Source of the DNA: Actinomadura barringtoniae
GTDB lineage: Bacteria > Actinomycetota > Actinomycetes > Streptosporangiales > Streptosporangiaceae
Length of the DNA stretch: 64,000 nucleotides
Assembly: GCF_017573505.1 (NCBI RefSeq)
Contig: NZ_JAGEOJ010000022.1
Coordinates: 124,001 to 188,000 of the forward strand
Reading direction: 5' to 3'
The position numbers and the translations under genes are program-made. Below the pieces are notes generated by a model. It saw only the letters and a program-made list of their open reading frames with translations. It did not search any database and was not told the origin of the DNA. This document shows positions 7,628 to 16,218 of the stretch, piece after piece; position 1 is the stretch's first letter; each line of letters begins with the position of its first letter.

Positions 7628-10492
7628 ATGGCCCGCCATCCACGATCACGTCTCCTGTGCGTCCTGGCCGTACTGGCGCTGCTGGCGGGTCTGCTCGCCG
7701 CGATACCGGCGCCGCCCGCCCGCGCCGAGGTCGAGCATCCACGGCAGAAGTGGATGCGCGACTCCACCGCCGGGCTGTTCCTGCACTGGGGGATGTTCAC
7801 CTCGCCGCGCCACCTGGACTGCGCGACCTGGGAGAAGGACGTCACCGGGGGCGGCTGGTCGCCCGACTACTGGGTGGACGAGGCCCGCAAGCTCGGCGCC
7901 TCCTACATCGTGCTCGCCACGTTCCACAGCAGGCTCGGCTACGCGCGGCCCTGGCCGTCGGCGATCCCCGGCAGTTGCTCCACCAAACGCGACCTGCTCG
8001 GCGAACTGGTCAAGGCGGGCCAGGCCAAGGGCGTACGGGTGCTGCTCTACATGACCGACGACCCGCAGTGGCACAACGAGACCGGCACCGAGACGCTCGA
8101 CTCCGCCGCGTACTCGGCCTACAAGGGCGAGCAGGTCGACCTGACCACCCGGCCCGGCTTCGGCGAGTACAGCTACGACCTGTTCTTCGAGGTCATGGAC
8201 CGCTATCCGGACCTGGCCGGGTTCTGGATCGACAACGACAACGAGTACTGGGAGTCGCACCACCTCTACGAGCAGATCCGGCAGAAGCGCCCGTCCTGGT
8301 TGCTGAGCAACAACAACGAGGACACGCCGATCATGGACACGGTCAGCAACGAGCAGAAGGTCGGCATGACCCCGGCCTACGACTACCCGCAGGCCGCGTG
8401 GACGCCGATGCCGCGCCTGGTCGAGGCCGACTACAAGCTGCCGACGACCGGCGACTGGTGGTACGACGGCTCCGACCACTCCGTCGACTTCCGGCTCAGC
8501 ACCGGGCGCTACATCACCAACGCGGGCTCGTCGATGAAGTCGCTGATGGCCGAGACCCCGATGGTGAACGGCAAATTCCCGCCGAGCCAGGAGAAGTTCA
8601 ACGACTTCATGGCCGGATGGGTCCCGCCGATCAAGTCGTCGTTGCAGGGCCTCGAGGGCGGCGGCTACATGTACGGCGGCATGCAGCCCGGCTTCTGGAA
8701 CGACGGCGCGCACGGCGTGGTGACCGTCGACCGCGGCGGCGCCAAGACTCAGTACGTGCACGTGGTGACCAGGCCGCGGACCGACCACGTGCGGCTGCGC
8801 GACGACAACTACCGGGTGACGCGGGTGACCGACCTGCGCACCGGCAAGGCGATGCACTTCACCCAGTCGGGCGGCTACCTGTCGATCCTCGACGTCACCG
8901 CGTGGGACGACTACGACACCGTCTTCAAGGTCGACACCGCCGGGCAGGGCCTCTACTACTCCGGCGTGAAGGCTTCGGCGAGCGCGTCCCGTACGGGCTT
9001 CCCGGCGGCCGACCTGACCGACGGCGACTTCAGCAACTACTGGGATTCCAACGCCCAGCTGCCGGTCTCGATGACGTTCGACCTGGGCGCGCGGCGGCCC
9101 GCGACGACGCTGGCGGTCAACCAGCGCGAGTGGTCGCCGACGTACGCCCGTACGAGCTTCGGCCGCCCGGAGGACTCGGCGCGGATCAAGGACTACCGGG
9201 TGCGGGCCAGCGACGACGGGCGCGCCTGGCGGCAGGTGCGGTCCGGCGCGATGGCGAGCGCGCGCGGCGTACGGCTGATCGACCTCGGCCTGCAGTACAC
9301 GCGCTACCTCAAGCTGGAGGTCCTCAACCTGTGGGGCGGCCCGCAGGCGCCGGCGTTCCTCAATCAGCTGAAGGTCGACGAGGTGAAGGTGGGGTACGGC
9401 TACCAGCGCTCGTTCGGCCGCCCGCTGCCGCTTGAGGCCGAGGCGCACGGCAACGTCCTGTCGCACGGCGCGCGCCGGACGCTCTGCACGGCCTGCTCCG
9501 GCAACCTGCACGTGGTCGGCGGCGAGCTCACCTACCGCGACGTGAACGCCCCGTCCGACGGCGACTACCGCCTCCAGGCCGACACCACCTCGGCCAAGGC
9601 GACGCCGCTTCGCGTCACCGTCAACGGCGGCGAGCCGACGACGCTCACCGTCCCTGCTGGCAGCGCCGACGCGCCCGACTCGACCGCGCTGGCCGTTCAC
9701 CTGAAGGCCGGAGCCAACACCGTCAAGCTGTCCGGGCCGGGCATCGACCGCATCTCCGTCTCCCCCGTCCCGACCGACCTGCCGCGCACGACCATGACCG
9801 TCGAGCCGTACGGCGTGCAGTGGGTCGGCACCGGCCGCCAGACGCTCAAGGTCAAGGCCACGCTCCGCCTCGACACCGACGACCAGCTCGACGGGGTCGA
9901 GCTGGCGCCCAAGGTCCCCGACGGCTGGACGCTGGACGGCGCGTCCGTCAAGGCCGACTCCCTGCGCCTGGGCCAGACGATCACCGGCACCTGGACGGTC
10001 ACCTCGCCGGACCCGGTCGCCGCGACCAAGATCCCGGTGAACGCGACGTACCGCACCCTGGGCCGCCCGCAGACCACCACCCGCAACCTCGACGTCCGGC
10101 CCCGTCCCGCCGACCGCACGTTCATGCGCGAGGCCGAGGACTCGGCGAACGCCCCGGGCAGCACGGGCCTCACCGGCTGCGGGCCGTGCTCGGGCGGTGA
10201 GAAGGTCCGCAACATCGGCGGCGACCCCACCGCCGCCGTCACGTTCCCGAACGTCACCACCGACCGCGCCGGGCAGCACACCCTCTACATCGACTACACC
10301 GTCAACGGCACCCGGTCGTACCAGGTCAGCGTGAACGGCGGCCCGCCCGCCACGGTGACCGTCACCGACAGCGGCAACAGCACGCCGCGCACGACGTCCC
10401 TGCCCGTCACGCTCCAGTCCGGCGCCAACACCATCAAGATCTATAACGACGCCGAGGCCGCCCCCGACCTGGACCGGATCTCCCTCGACTAG
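7628..10492 (+). CDS. Secreted GH29-like glycoside hydrolase with carbohydrate-binding modules
   Basis: The start is the ATG at 7628, preceded by a GAGGGAG ribosome site, and is followed by an export signal ending near APPARA (about residue 34). The N-terminal catalytic region (about 40-440) resembles alpha-L-fucosidases of family GH29: a GLFLHWGMFT opening, and the strand FWIDNDNEYW, whose D202 sits where the nucleophile is expected. It is followed by an F5/8-type-C (discoidin) domain at about 450-595, a CBM35/CBM6-like module at about 600-715, a NEW3-like beta domain at about 725-830 and a second CBM35-like module to residue 954. The domain set suggests extracellular attack on a branched or host-derived glycan. 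Substrate specificity cannot be read from sequence; a divergent GH29 is the safest call. Confidence 0.75.
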   Translation: MARHPRSRLLCVLAVLALLAGLLAAIPAPPARAEVEHPRQKWMRDSTAGLFLHWGMFTSPRHLDCATWEKDVTGGGWSPDYWVDEARKLGASYIVLATFHSRLGYARPWPSAIPGSCSTKRDLLGELVKAGQAKGVRVLLYMTDDPQWHNETGTETLDSAAYSAYKGEQVDLTTRPGFGEYSYDLFFEVMDRYPDLAGFWIDNDNEYWESHHLYEQIRQKRPSWLLSNNNEDTPIMDTVSNEQKVGMTPAYDYPQAAWTPMPRLVEADYKLPTTGDWWYDGSDHSVDFRLSTGRYITNAGSSMKSLMAETPMVNGKFPPSQEKFNDFMAGWVPPIKSSLQGLEGGGYMYGGMQPGFWNDGAHGVVTVDRGGAKTQYVHVVTRPRTDHVRLRDDNYRVTRVTDLRTGKAMHFTQSGGYLSILDVTAWDDYDTVFKVDTAGQGLYYSGVKASASASRTGFPAADLTDGDFSNYWDSNAQLPVSMTFDLGARRPATTLAVNQREWSPTYARTSFGRPEDSARIKDYRVRASDDGRAWRQVRSGAMASARGVRLIDLGLQYTRYLKLEVLNLWGGPQAPAFLNQLKVDEVKVGYGYQRSFGRPLPLEAEAHGNVLSHGARRTLCTACSGNLHVVGGELTYRDVNAPSDGDYRLQADTTSAKATPLRVTVNGGEPTTLTVPAGSADAPDSTALAVHLKAGANTVKLSGPGIDRISVSPVPTDLPRTTMTVEPYGVQWVGTGRQTLKVKATLRLDTDDQLDGVELAPKVPDGWTLDGASVKADSLRLGQTITGTWTVTSPDPVAATKIPVNATYRTLGRPQTTTRNLDVRPRPADRTFMREAEDSANAPGSTGLTGCGPCSGGEKVRNIGGDPTAAVTFPNVTTDRAGQHTLYIDYTVNGTRSYQVSVNGGPPATVTVTDSGNSTPRTTSLPVTLQSGANTIKIYNDAEAAPDLDRISLD

Positions 10493-10599
10493 GTGAACCC
10501 GCCGTAGATCATTGTCCTGCCGCCGACGTGCCTGCCCCTGCCCTCCACACCCGAGCCTGTTGAGTGCGTGTCTCAGGAATCGTTCGATGGGACATCACC

Positions 10600-11805
10600 A
10601 TGCGGCTCTGGCAGGCAGGGGCGGCGGCGTTCGTGGCGCTGCTCGCGGCCATCGCGGTCTCGGCCGCCACCATCACGTTCGCGAGCAGCGGCTCGGCGCG
10701 CGCGGGCGGATCCGCCTCCAGCGTCGGCGTCCAGGTCGCGATGCACGACATCCCCGCGATCGGCCAGAAGGCGTTCCAGGGCAAGATCGGCATCGCGAAG
10801 ATCGGCGCCACCACCGGCCGCGTCCAAGCCGACTACGGCTCGGACCCCGACGGCGTGAAGAACTACGGGACGATCGCCAACCCGTCCGGTGACGCCTCCG
10901 GCAACACCGACGTCGGCGCCTGGGACGCCGCCAGCGACCCGAACGTCCTCAGCATCAGCCTGATCCCCGGCGGGCGCCCCGTCCTGCTGAACGTCCCGAC
11001 CCTGCACACCTACGCGCAGTGCCAGCCGCCGCACGCTCCCCAGGTGCAGAACTTCATCACCGCGCCCACCGTCGCCGGTCAGCCCATCAACGACGGCAAG
11101 AACAGCATCTCCACCACCGGCGCGGCGATCGGCTACCCCTCGGTCGCGACCGCCGACCTCACCGTCACGATGACCCGCGTACAGAAGACCACCCCGAACG
11201 TCAGCGCCGAAGCCTGGGTCGACATCGTCATCGAGGGCACCCTCAAGGACTCGACCGGCAAGACGGTCTACGCCGGCCCGATCGCGAGCTTCCGCCTCGG
11301 CGAGGTCCACGCCGACTGCGCAGCGGCACCGCCCACGCCGCCCACGACCGACCCCATCCCGGAGCCGGCCAAGCTCGACCTGACCAAGACCGTCGACAAG
11401 CACGTCGTGAAGGTCGGCGGCAAGGTCGTCTACACGCTCACCGAGACCAACGTGGGAGGGACCACGGCCAAGGCGGCCACCTTCACCGAGGACCTCACCG
11501 ACGTCCTGCGCAACGGCGAGATCGTCGACATCCAGGCCTCCACCGGCAAGGTCCACTACAACCCGCCGAAGCTCGTCTGGGTGGGCACCCTGGACCCCGG
11601 CGAGTCCGCCGTCGTCCGCATCACCGTCAAGGCCGTCCACGTGGGCCGCATGTGGAACGCCGTCGTCTGGCCGATTCGCCCCACGCCCACGCCGACTCCC
11701 ACACCGACCGTCACGCCCACGCCGCCGAAGCCCCCCAAGCCCCACCCGCAGCCGTCAGGCAAGCGCCGCGTCGTGGTCCGCGTCGTTCCCCGGCACGTCA
11801 AGTAG
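10600..11805 (+). CDS. Secreted protein with C-terminal DUF11-like repeat and Pro/Thr-rich tail
   Basis: I chose the ATG at 10600 because it gives a clean export signal (MRLWQAG, a hydrophobic core, then a cut near SARAGG); an in-frame GTG at 10564 would add 12 residues before it. The middle section (about 40-240) is a choice-of-anchor-like beta-rich domain I do not recognise. Residues about 265-355 (LDLTKTVDKHVVKVGGKVVYTLT) look like a DUF11/conserved-repeat domain found in bacterial surface proteins. The tail is PTPTPTPT-rich and ends in a very basic segment, with no LPxTG sorting motif. Its stop codon region overlaps the convergent kinase gene by eight bases. It is probably wall-associated; the function is unknown. 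Confidence 0.6.
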   Translation: MRLWQAGAAAFVALLAAIAVSAATITFASSGSARAGGSASSVGVQVAMHDIPAIGQKAFQGKIGIAKIGATTGRVQADYGSDPDGVKNYGTIANPSGDASGNTDVGAWDAASDPNVLSISLIPGGRPVLLNVPTLHTYAQCQPPHAPQVQNFITAPTVAGQPINDGKNSISTTGAAIGYPSVATADLTVTMTRVQKTTPNVSAEAWVDIVIEGTLKDSTGKTVYAGPIASFRLGEVHADCAAAPPTPPTTDPIPEPAKLDLTKTVDKHVVKVGGKVVYTLTETNVGGTTAKAATFTEDLTDVLRNGEIVDIQASTGKVHYNPPKLVWVGTLDPGESAVVRITVKAVHVGRMWNAVVWPIRPTPTPTPTPTVTPTPPKPPKPHPQPSGKRRVVVRVVPRHVK

Positions 11806-13561
11806 CCCGGCCCGCCCACAGTCCGCGCAGCAACAGCAGGATGGCGATCGCGGACACACCCGCGTACACCATGAACTGGGGATCCGGCGTCACCACCACG
11901 CTCCACCCCGCCGACGCGAGGATGCGCAGCACGCCCACCACCAGCACCACCCACGTGGCGGCCCGGCTGCCCCGCAGTCCGAACACCACGCCCACCAGCG
12001 TGACCATGCCCAGCACGGTGTAGGTGATCGCGGGCCGCATCAGCTCACCCTGCGCCCCGGCCGCCAACGACGGCCGCGCCACCAGAATCGCCAGTTCGGC
12101 AATGTCCAGCGCCGCGAGCAATCCAGCGAGGATCAACCCCGCCACCAACGCCACCGTCCGCCGCACCCCGCCGCCGGACGAGCCCTGCCGACCCGGACCA
12201 CCCCGCTGAGCCGTACCCGCCCTCTGGGCGTACGGATCAGCCACCCCCACCTGACCGCCGCCGCCCTGCACCGGCACAGGTGGAACGCCTTGCTCCTGCG
12301 GCCACTCGCCTGGCACGTACCCGCCGCCCTGCGGATAGGGCCCGCCCTGTCCGTACGGGCCACGCTGCATCGGTGCACCGCCCGGCGCAGGTGGGCCGCT
12401 CTGTTCCTGCGGCCACTCGCTCGGCGCGTACGGGCCGCCTTGCGGATAGGGCGCGCTCCGTTCGGGCGCTGCCCTCTGCGCATGGCCAACGTCCGCGTTT
12501 GGGCCGCTCTGAACAGGTGGGACGGCTTGTTCCTGTGGCCAAGTGCTCGGTGCGTTGGGCTCCTGGGGTGGGGGTGCGGATGGTCCGCCCGATCCGGGTG
12601 GGTTGCCGCCCGGATCGGGCGGGCCGGGCCCCTGCCACGTGTGTGGTTGCCGTTTCGGGGGTGCGTCCCTTCCTGACCACTCGCCCACCGGGTAGACGCC
12701 GCGGCCTGGTGCGGGCGGGGGCTCGGGGGCGTCGCGGGGAGGTGGGGGCGTGCCGGGTGGGTTGTGCTGGCCTAGAAGCCACATGAGGGCTTCTTCGGAG
12801 CTGGGGCGTGCTTCGGGGCGCTTGGCCAGGCAGGCGGCGGCGACCTCGGCTATCTGGGGTGGGAGGGCGTCCAGGGGCGGAGTCTCGTGCGTGATGCGGT
12901 AGAAGACGGCGGGGAGGCCGCCGCCCGCGAAGGGGTCGGTGCCCGTGGCTGCGTAGAGGAGGGTGACGGCCCAGGCGTGCAGGTCGGCAGAGGGGCCCAC
13001 TTTGGTGCCGGTGAACTGTTCGGGGGCCATGTAGGCGGGGGTGCCCACGACCTGGCTGGTGAGGGTGGCTCCGGGTTCCAGGGCCTTGGCGATGCCGAAG
13101 TCGATGACGCGGGGGCCGTCGGGGCCCATGAGGACGTTCTGGGGCTTGAAGTCACGGTGGACGATGCCCGCGCGGTGGATGGCGGTCAGGGCGGTGACGG
13201 AGTGGATCGCCAGGCGGTCCAGGTCGGCGCCTGAACGGGGGCCCTGCGATTGCACCAGTTCGCGGAGCGAGGGGCCGGGGACGTACTCGCTGACGATGTA
13301 CGGGCGGTCGCCGACCAGGTCGGCCTCGAGCATCTGGGCCGTGCAGAAACCGGCCACACGCTGGAGGAGGGCCAGCTCGCGGACGAAGCGGGCGCGGGCG
13401 TTCTGGTCGGTCAGGAGCTTGGCGTGCAGGAGCTTGATCGCGACCTTGGTGCCCCCTCTGGACGCGAGGAAGACGGTGCCCTGGCCGCCGGTGCCCAGGC
13501 GCGCCAAGACCTCGTAGTCGCCGAGGCGTGTTGGATCCGCGGGGTTGAGCGGAGCCGCCAT
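11798..13561 (-). CDS. Membrane-anchored Ser/Thr protein kinase
   Basis: The start was chosen at the ATG at 13561 (MAAPLNPADPTRLGDYEV), which places the kinase fold at the N-terminus as in other actinobacterial kinases; a longer reading frame adds ten residues. The kinase domain covers about residues 14-275, with a glycine loop (RLGTGGQGTVF), lysine in VAIKLLHA, catalytic HRDFKPQN and DFGIAKA. The APE motif reads YMAPEQF. A 190-residue Pro/Gly/Gln-rich linker with repeated GPYxQGGPY-like units follows. The C-terminus has about four hydrophobic segments, which is unusual compared with the single segment and extracellular PASTA repeats of PknB. It runs convergently to the upstream secreted-protein gene and overlaps its end. 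Confidence 0.88.
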   Translation of the reverse strand: MAAPLNPADPTRLGDYEVLARLGTGGQGTVFLASRGGTKVAIKLLHAKLLTDQNARARFVRELALLQRVAGFCTAQMLEADLVGDRPYIVSEYVPGPSLRELVQSQGPRSGADLDRLAIHSVTALTAIHRAGIVHRDFKPQNVLMGPDGPRVIDFGIAKALEPGATLTSQVVGTPAYMAPEQFTGTKVGPSADLHAWAVTLLYAATGTDPFAGGGLPAVFYRITHETPPLDALPPQIAEVAAACLAKRPEARPSSEEALMWLLGQHNPPGTPPPPRDAPEPPPAPGRGVYPVGEWSGRDAPPKRQPHTWQGPGPPDPGGNPPGSGGPSAPPPQEPNAPSTWPQEQAVPPVQSGPNADVGHAQRAAPERSAPYPQGGPYAPSEWPQEQSGPPAPGGAPMQRGPYGQGGPYPQGGGYVPGEWPQEQGVPPVPVQGGGGQVGVADPYAQRAGTAQRGGPGRQGSSGGGVRRTVALVAGLILAGLLAALDIAELAILVARPSLAAGAQGELMRPAITYTVLGMVTLVGVVFGLRGSRAATWVVLVVGVLRILASAGWSVVVTPDPQFMVYAGVSAIAILLLLRGLWAGRAT

Positions 13562-13641
13562 CCGCACCTGCCAGTGAATTCGTGCGCACAAAACGCACTC
13601 TCAGGGCATCCAAGTCTATAGGGGCTCAAGGGAGACGGCGC

Positions 13642-14649
13642 ATGATAAAGATCAGTTCCCGAATTGTCGTGGTCATTGCCTTGATCGCGGGAATGGCGGT
13701 GGGGTGCGGGGACGCCGGGGCGACCATCACCCGGTTGACGGTGGGAACGCCGGGACCGGATCCGTACTCACCGATGTCCGGGACCGATGAGGTTCACGTG
13801 GTCTCGCAGAAGGTGGGCGGGACGCGGGGCGGAGACACGCCAGGGCTGTACGGGGGGACGCGGCGGGCGACCGCCTGCGACAAGGAACGGCTGGTCGCGT
13901 TCCTGCGGTCCAACCCGGACAAGGCGCAGGCCTGGGCGGGCGTGCAGGGGATCCCGATCGAGCAGATCCCGGCGTTCGTCGACCGGATGACGCCGGTGCT
14001 GCTGCGGACGGACACGCTCGTGATCAACCACGGCTACCGGAACGGTGAGGCGACCACGGCCCCGGCGGTGCTCGAGGCCGGAATGGGCGTCATGGTCGAC
14101 GAGTACGGCACGCCGACGGTGAAGTGCAATTGCGGCAACCCCCTGACCCGGGCGGAAAAGAAGATCTCCACAAAGGGCGCGAAGTACAGTGGCCCAAAGT
14201 GGCCGGATTTCTCCAAGAGTAAAGTGACGACGGTCGAGCCTCGGGATCGGTCCAAGGGTGTGATCACCGGATTCGTGCTGGTGGATCCGGGCGCCAAGAC
14301 CGGCTTCAACCGGCCGCGTTCGACCGAGGGCGAGGCCGACGGGCCCATGACCACGCTCCGCGAGCTGAACGTGGAGGAGGTGCCGAGCGAGACGCCCACG
14401 CCGGTGGACTCGGGCACTCCGGTGGACTCCGGTACGCCGACCGAGCCGCCCAGTGAGGTGCCGAGCGAGGTGCCCACCGACGTGCCCAGTGAGGTGCCGA
14501 GCGTGCCCACCGACATTCCGACCGACGTTCCGACGGACACGCCGACCAGCGCGGCGCCCGAGCAGGAGCCGCAGCCCAGCGAGGGGATGTCGACGGCGGC
14601 GCCGCCGAGCTCGGGCCCGGAGGAGCAGCCGGGGCCGGTGTCGTCATGA
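13642..14649 (+). CDS. DUF6777-type lipoprotein
   Basis: The ATG at 13642 follows a GGGAGA ribosome site. The export signal ends in a lipobox-like AVGCG, so a lipid-anchored product is likely (335 residues). The core contains ATACDKERLVAFL, DTLVINHGYRNG, and a CNCGNPL cysteine pair, a pattern I associate with DUF6777 proteins that often sit beside Ser/Thr kinase genes, as here. The last 110 residues are a low-complexity Thr/Pro/Ser/Glu tail (EVPSEVPTDVPSEVP) suited to spanning the cell wall. It is divergent from the kinase gene with only 80 bases between starts, which suggests co-regulation and perhaps a shared signalling role. Confidence 0.65.
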   Translation: MIKISSRIVVVIALIAGMAVGCGDAGATITRLTVGTPGPDPYSPMSGTDEVHVVSQKVGGTRGGDTPGLYGGTRRATACDKERLVAFLRSNPDKAQAWAGVQGIPIEQIPAFVDRMTPVLLRTDTLVINHGYRNGEATTAPAVLEAGMGVMVDEYGTPTVKCNCGNPLTRAEKKISTKGAKYSGPKWPDFSKSKVTTVEPRDRSKGVITGFVLVDPGAKTGFNRPRSTEGEADGPMTTLRELNVEEVPSETPTPVDSGTPVDSGTPTEPPSEVPSEVPTDVPSEVPSVPTDIPTDVPTDTPTSAAPEQEPQPSEGMSTAAPPSSGPEEQPGPVSS

Positions 14650-14662
14650 TCCGTGAGTGAGA

Positions 14663-14682
14663 TACCTTTGCTCATATGAGCA
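14663..14682 (+). promoter_or_regulatory. Leaderless promoter and 14-bp palindromic operator over the ArsR start
   Basis: TACCTT (14663-14668) fits the actinobacterial TANNNT -10 element and ends seven bases before the ATG at 14676, so transcription probably begins at the start codon. The perfect palindrome TGCTCATATGAGCA (14669-14682) covers that start codon. ArsR/SmtB sensors commonly bind palindromes with ATATGA-like halves over their own promoters, so autorepression is the likely use. Confidence 0.6.
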
Positions 14683-15059
14683 GTGCTTCAGACGTCGTGG
14701 ACGGGTGCGCGGTCCGGGTGGTGGACCGGGAGAAGGTGGCCCTGGTCACCGCCGCCATGCCCGAGACCGACACCGTCACCGACCTGGCGCACGTGTTCGG
14801 GCTGCTCTCCGACCCGGGCCGGCTGCGCATCATCGTGGCCCTCCTGGAGGGCGGCGAGATGTGCGTCTGCGACATCGCGGCGGCCTGCGGGCATAGCGAG
14901 TCGGGCGTCTCGCACGCGCTGCGGCTGCTGCGGGCCCACCGGGTCGTGCGGGTCCGCCGGGCGGGCCGGATGGCCTACTACCGGCTGGACGACTCGCACG
15001 TACGGCTACTGCTGGACCTTGCGCTCGCGCACGCCGGCCACCGGGGGGAGGGCTCATGA
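14676..15059 (+). CDS. ArsR/SmtB-family metal-responsive repressor
   Basis: A 127-residue winged-helix protein. The wing-helix core runs from HVFGLLSDPGRLRIIVALL through the recognition region SESGVSHALRLLRAHRVV. The DNA-binding helix carries EMCVCDIA, the CxC (C-V-C-D) arrangement of the CadC/SmtB/CmtR branch that senses Cd, Pb, Zn or related ions, and the C-terminal helix is histidine-bearing (DDSHVRLLLDLALAHAGH), as in alpha-5-site sensors. It overlaps the transporter gene in an ATGA tetranucleotide, giving a two-gene sensor/efflux operon. The metal cannot be decided from sequence, with Zn, Co or Ni most likely given the CDF partner. Confidence 0.85.
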   Translation: MSSASDVVDGCAVRVVDREKVALVTAAMPETDTVTDLAHVFGLLSDPGRLRIIVALLEGGEMCVCDIAAACGHSESGVSHALRLLRAHRVVRVRRAGRMAYYRLDDSHVRLLLDLALAHAGHRGEGS

Positions 15060-16099
15060 GCGACGATCACGGCCACGGCCACGACCCCGGCCAACCCCCA
15101 GCCCAGACCCAGCCCCAGACCCAAGGTCGCGGGCATGGGCACGGCCACGGGCACGGAGTCTCCGGGAACGCCGACAAGCGCTACCTGACCGGTGCGCTGG
15201 CGCTGATCGTCGGCTACATGAGCGTCGAAGTGATCATCGGTGTGGTGGCGCGGTCGCTGGCGCTGATCTCCGACGCGGCGCACATGATGACCGACGCGTT
15301 CGCGATCGTGCTGGCGCTGGTGGCGATGCGGATCGCGGCGCGACCGCCGCGCGGCGGTTACACCTACGGCATGCGGCGCGCCGAGATCCTGTCTGCGCAG
15401 CTGAACGGCCTGACGCTGCTGCTCCTGGCCGCCTACTTCGTCTACGAGAGCGTCGTGCGGCTGCTGGACCCGCCGAGCGTGAACGGGCAGCTGGTCTTCT
15501 GGACCTCGCTCGCCGGCATCGCGGTGAACGTGGGCGCGACCTGGCTGATCAGCAAGGCCAACCGGAGCAGCCTGAACGTCGAGGGCGCGTTCCAGCACAT
15601 CCTGAACGACCTGTACGCGTTCATCGCCACGACCATCGCGGGCCTGGCGATCTGGCTGTTCGGCTTCGACCGGGCCGACGTGATCGCCTCGCTGATCGTG
15701 GCCGCGCTGATGCTCAAGGCGGGGTACGGGCTGCTGCGGGACGCCGGGCGGGTGCTCATGGAGGCCGCCCCGGCCGGGATCGACCCGTCCGAGCTCGGCA
15801 CCCGGCTCGCCGAGCGGCCGTGCGTCGAGGAGGTCCACGACCTGCACGTCTGGGAGGTCAGCTCCGACTACCCGGCGCTGTCGGCGCACGTGCTGGTGGA
15901 GCCCAAGGGCGACTGCCACGCGGTACGGCGCGACCTGCAGGAGCTGCTGCGGTCCTCGTACGGGATCACCCACACCACGCTCGAGGTCGACCACGTGGAC
16001 AACGAGTACCACTGCGAGGACCCGCACGGGCCGCGGCACGTCGCCGCCGACGCGGGCGGGCCGCACGAGCACATCGGCCAGGCGGACTGCGGCCACTGA
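15056..16099 (+). CDS. czcD: Cation diffusion facilitator (CDF) metal exporter
   Basis: A 347-residue transporter starting at the ATG of the ATGA overlap. The N-terminus is a cytosolic histidine-rich segment (GHGHGHGHG, residues about 27-34). Six hydrophobic segments follow. Transmembrane metal sites read SDAAHMMTDA (HxxxD) and QHILNDLY (HxxxD), the paired HD-HD set typical of zinc-transporting CDF proteins. The cytosolic C-terminal domain (VEEVHDLHVWEVSSDY) has the usual CDF fold and ends with extra His/Cys residues that may bind metal. It exports Zn or a similar divalent ion in exchange for protons and is controlled by the adjoining ArsR-type sensor. Confidence 0.9.
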   Translation: MSDDHGHGHDPGQPPAQTQPQTQGRGHGHGHGHGVSGNADKRYLTGALALIVGYMSVEVIIGVVARSLALISDAAHMMTDAFAIVLALVAMRIAARPPRGGYTYGMRRAEILSAQLNGLTLLLLAAYFVYESVVRLLDPPSVNGQLVFWTSLAGIAVNVGATWLISKANRSSLNVEGAFQHILNDLYAFIATTIAGLAIWLFGFDRADVIASLIVAALMLKAGYGLLRDAGRVLMEAAPAGIDPSELGTRLAERPCVEEVHDLHVWEVSSDYPALSAHVLVEPKGDCHAVRRDLQELLRSSYGITHTTLEVDHVDNEYHCEDPHGPRHVAADAGGPHEHIGQADCGH

Positions 16100-16180
16100 T
16101 CCCCGGCCGGTCACCCTAGGCCGATCCCCCGGCGCGAGCTACCAAGATCCTTCGTTGGTACAGTCACTCTAAGTAGTCGA

Positions 16181-16197
16181 TCACAGCCTTACTGTGA
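16181..16197 (+). promoter_or_regulatory. Inverted repeat upstream of the Ala/Pro-rich gene
   Basis: TCACAG and CTGTGA form a perfect six-base inverted repeat separated by CCTTA, about 20 bases upstream of the start at 16219 and within the likely 5' leader or promoter. It could be an operator or a small RNA hairpin. No regulator can be named. Confidence 0.35.
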
Positions 16198-16218
16198 CTG
16201 ATCTCGGGGGATATCAGG

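Noticed and set aside
16140..16160. TACCAA...TTGGTA hairpin as terminator of the CDF gene
   Set aside because: The six-base stem is AT-rich and weak and there is no U-tract, so I do not call it a terminator.
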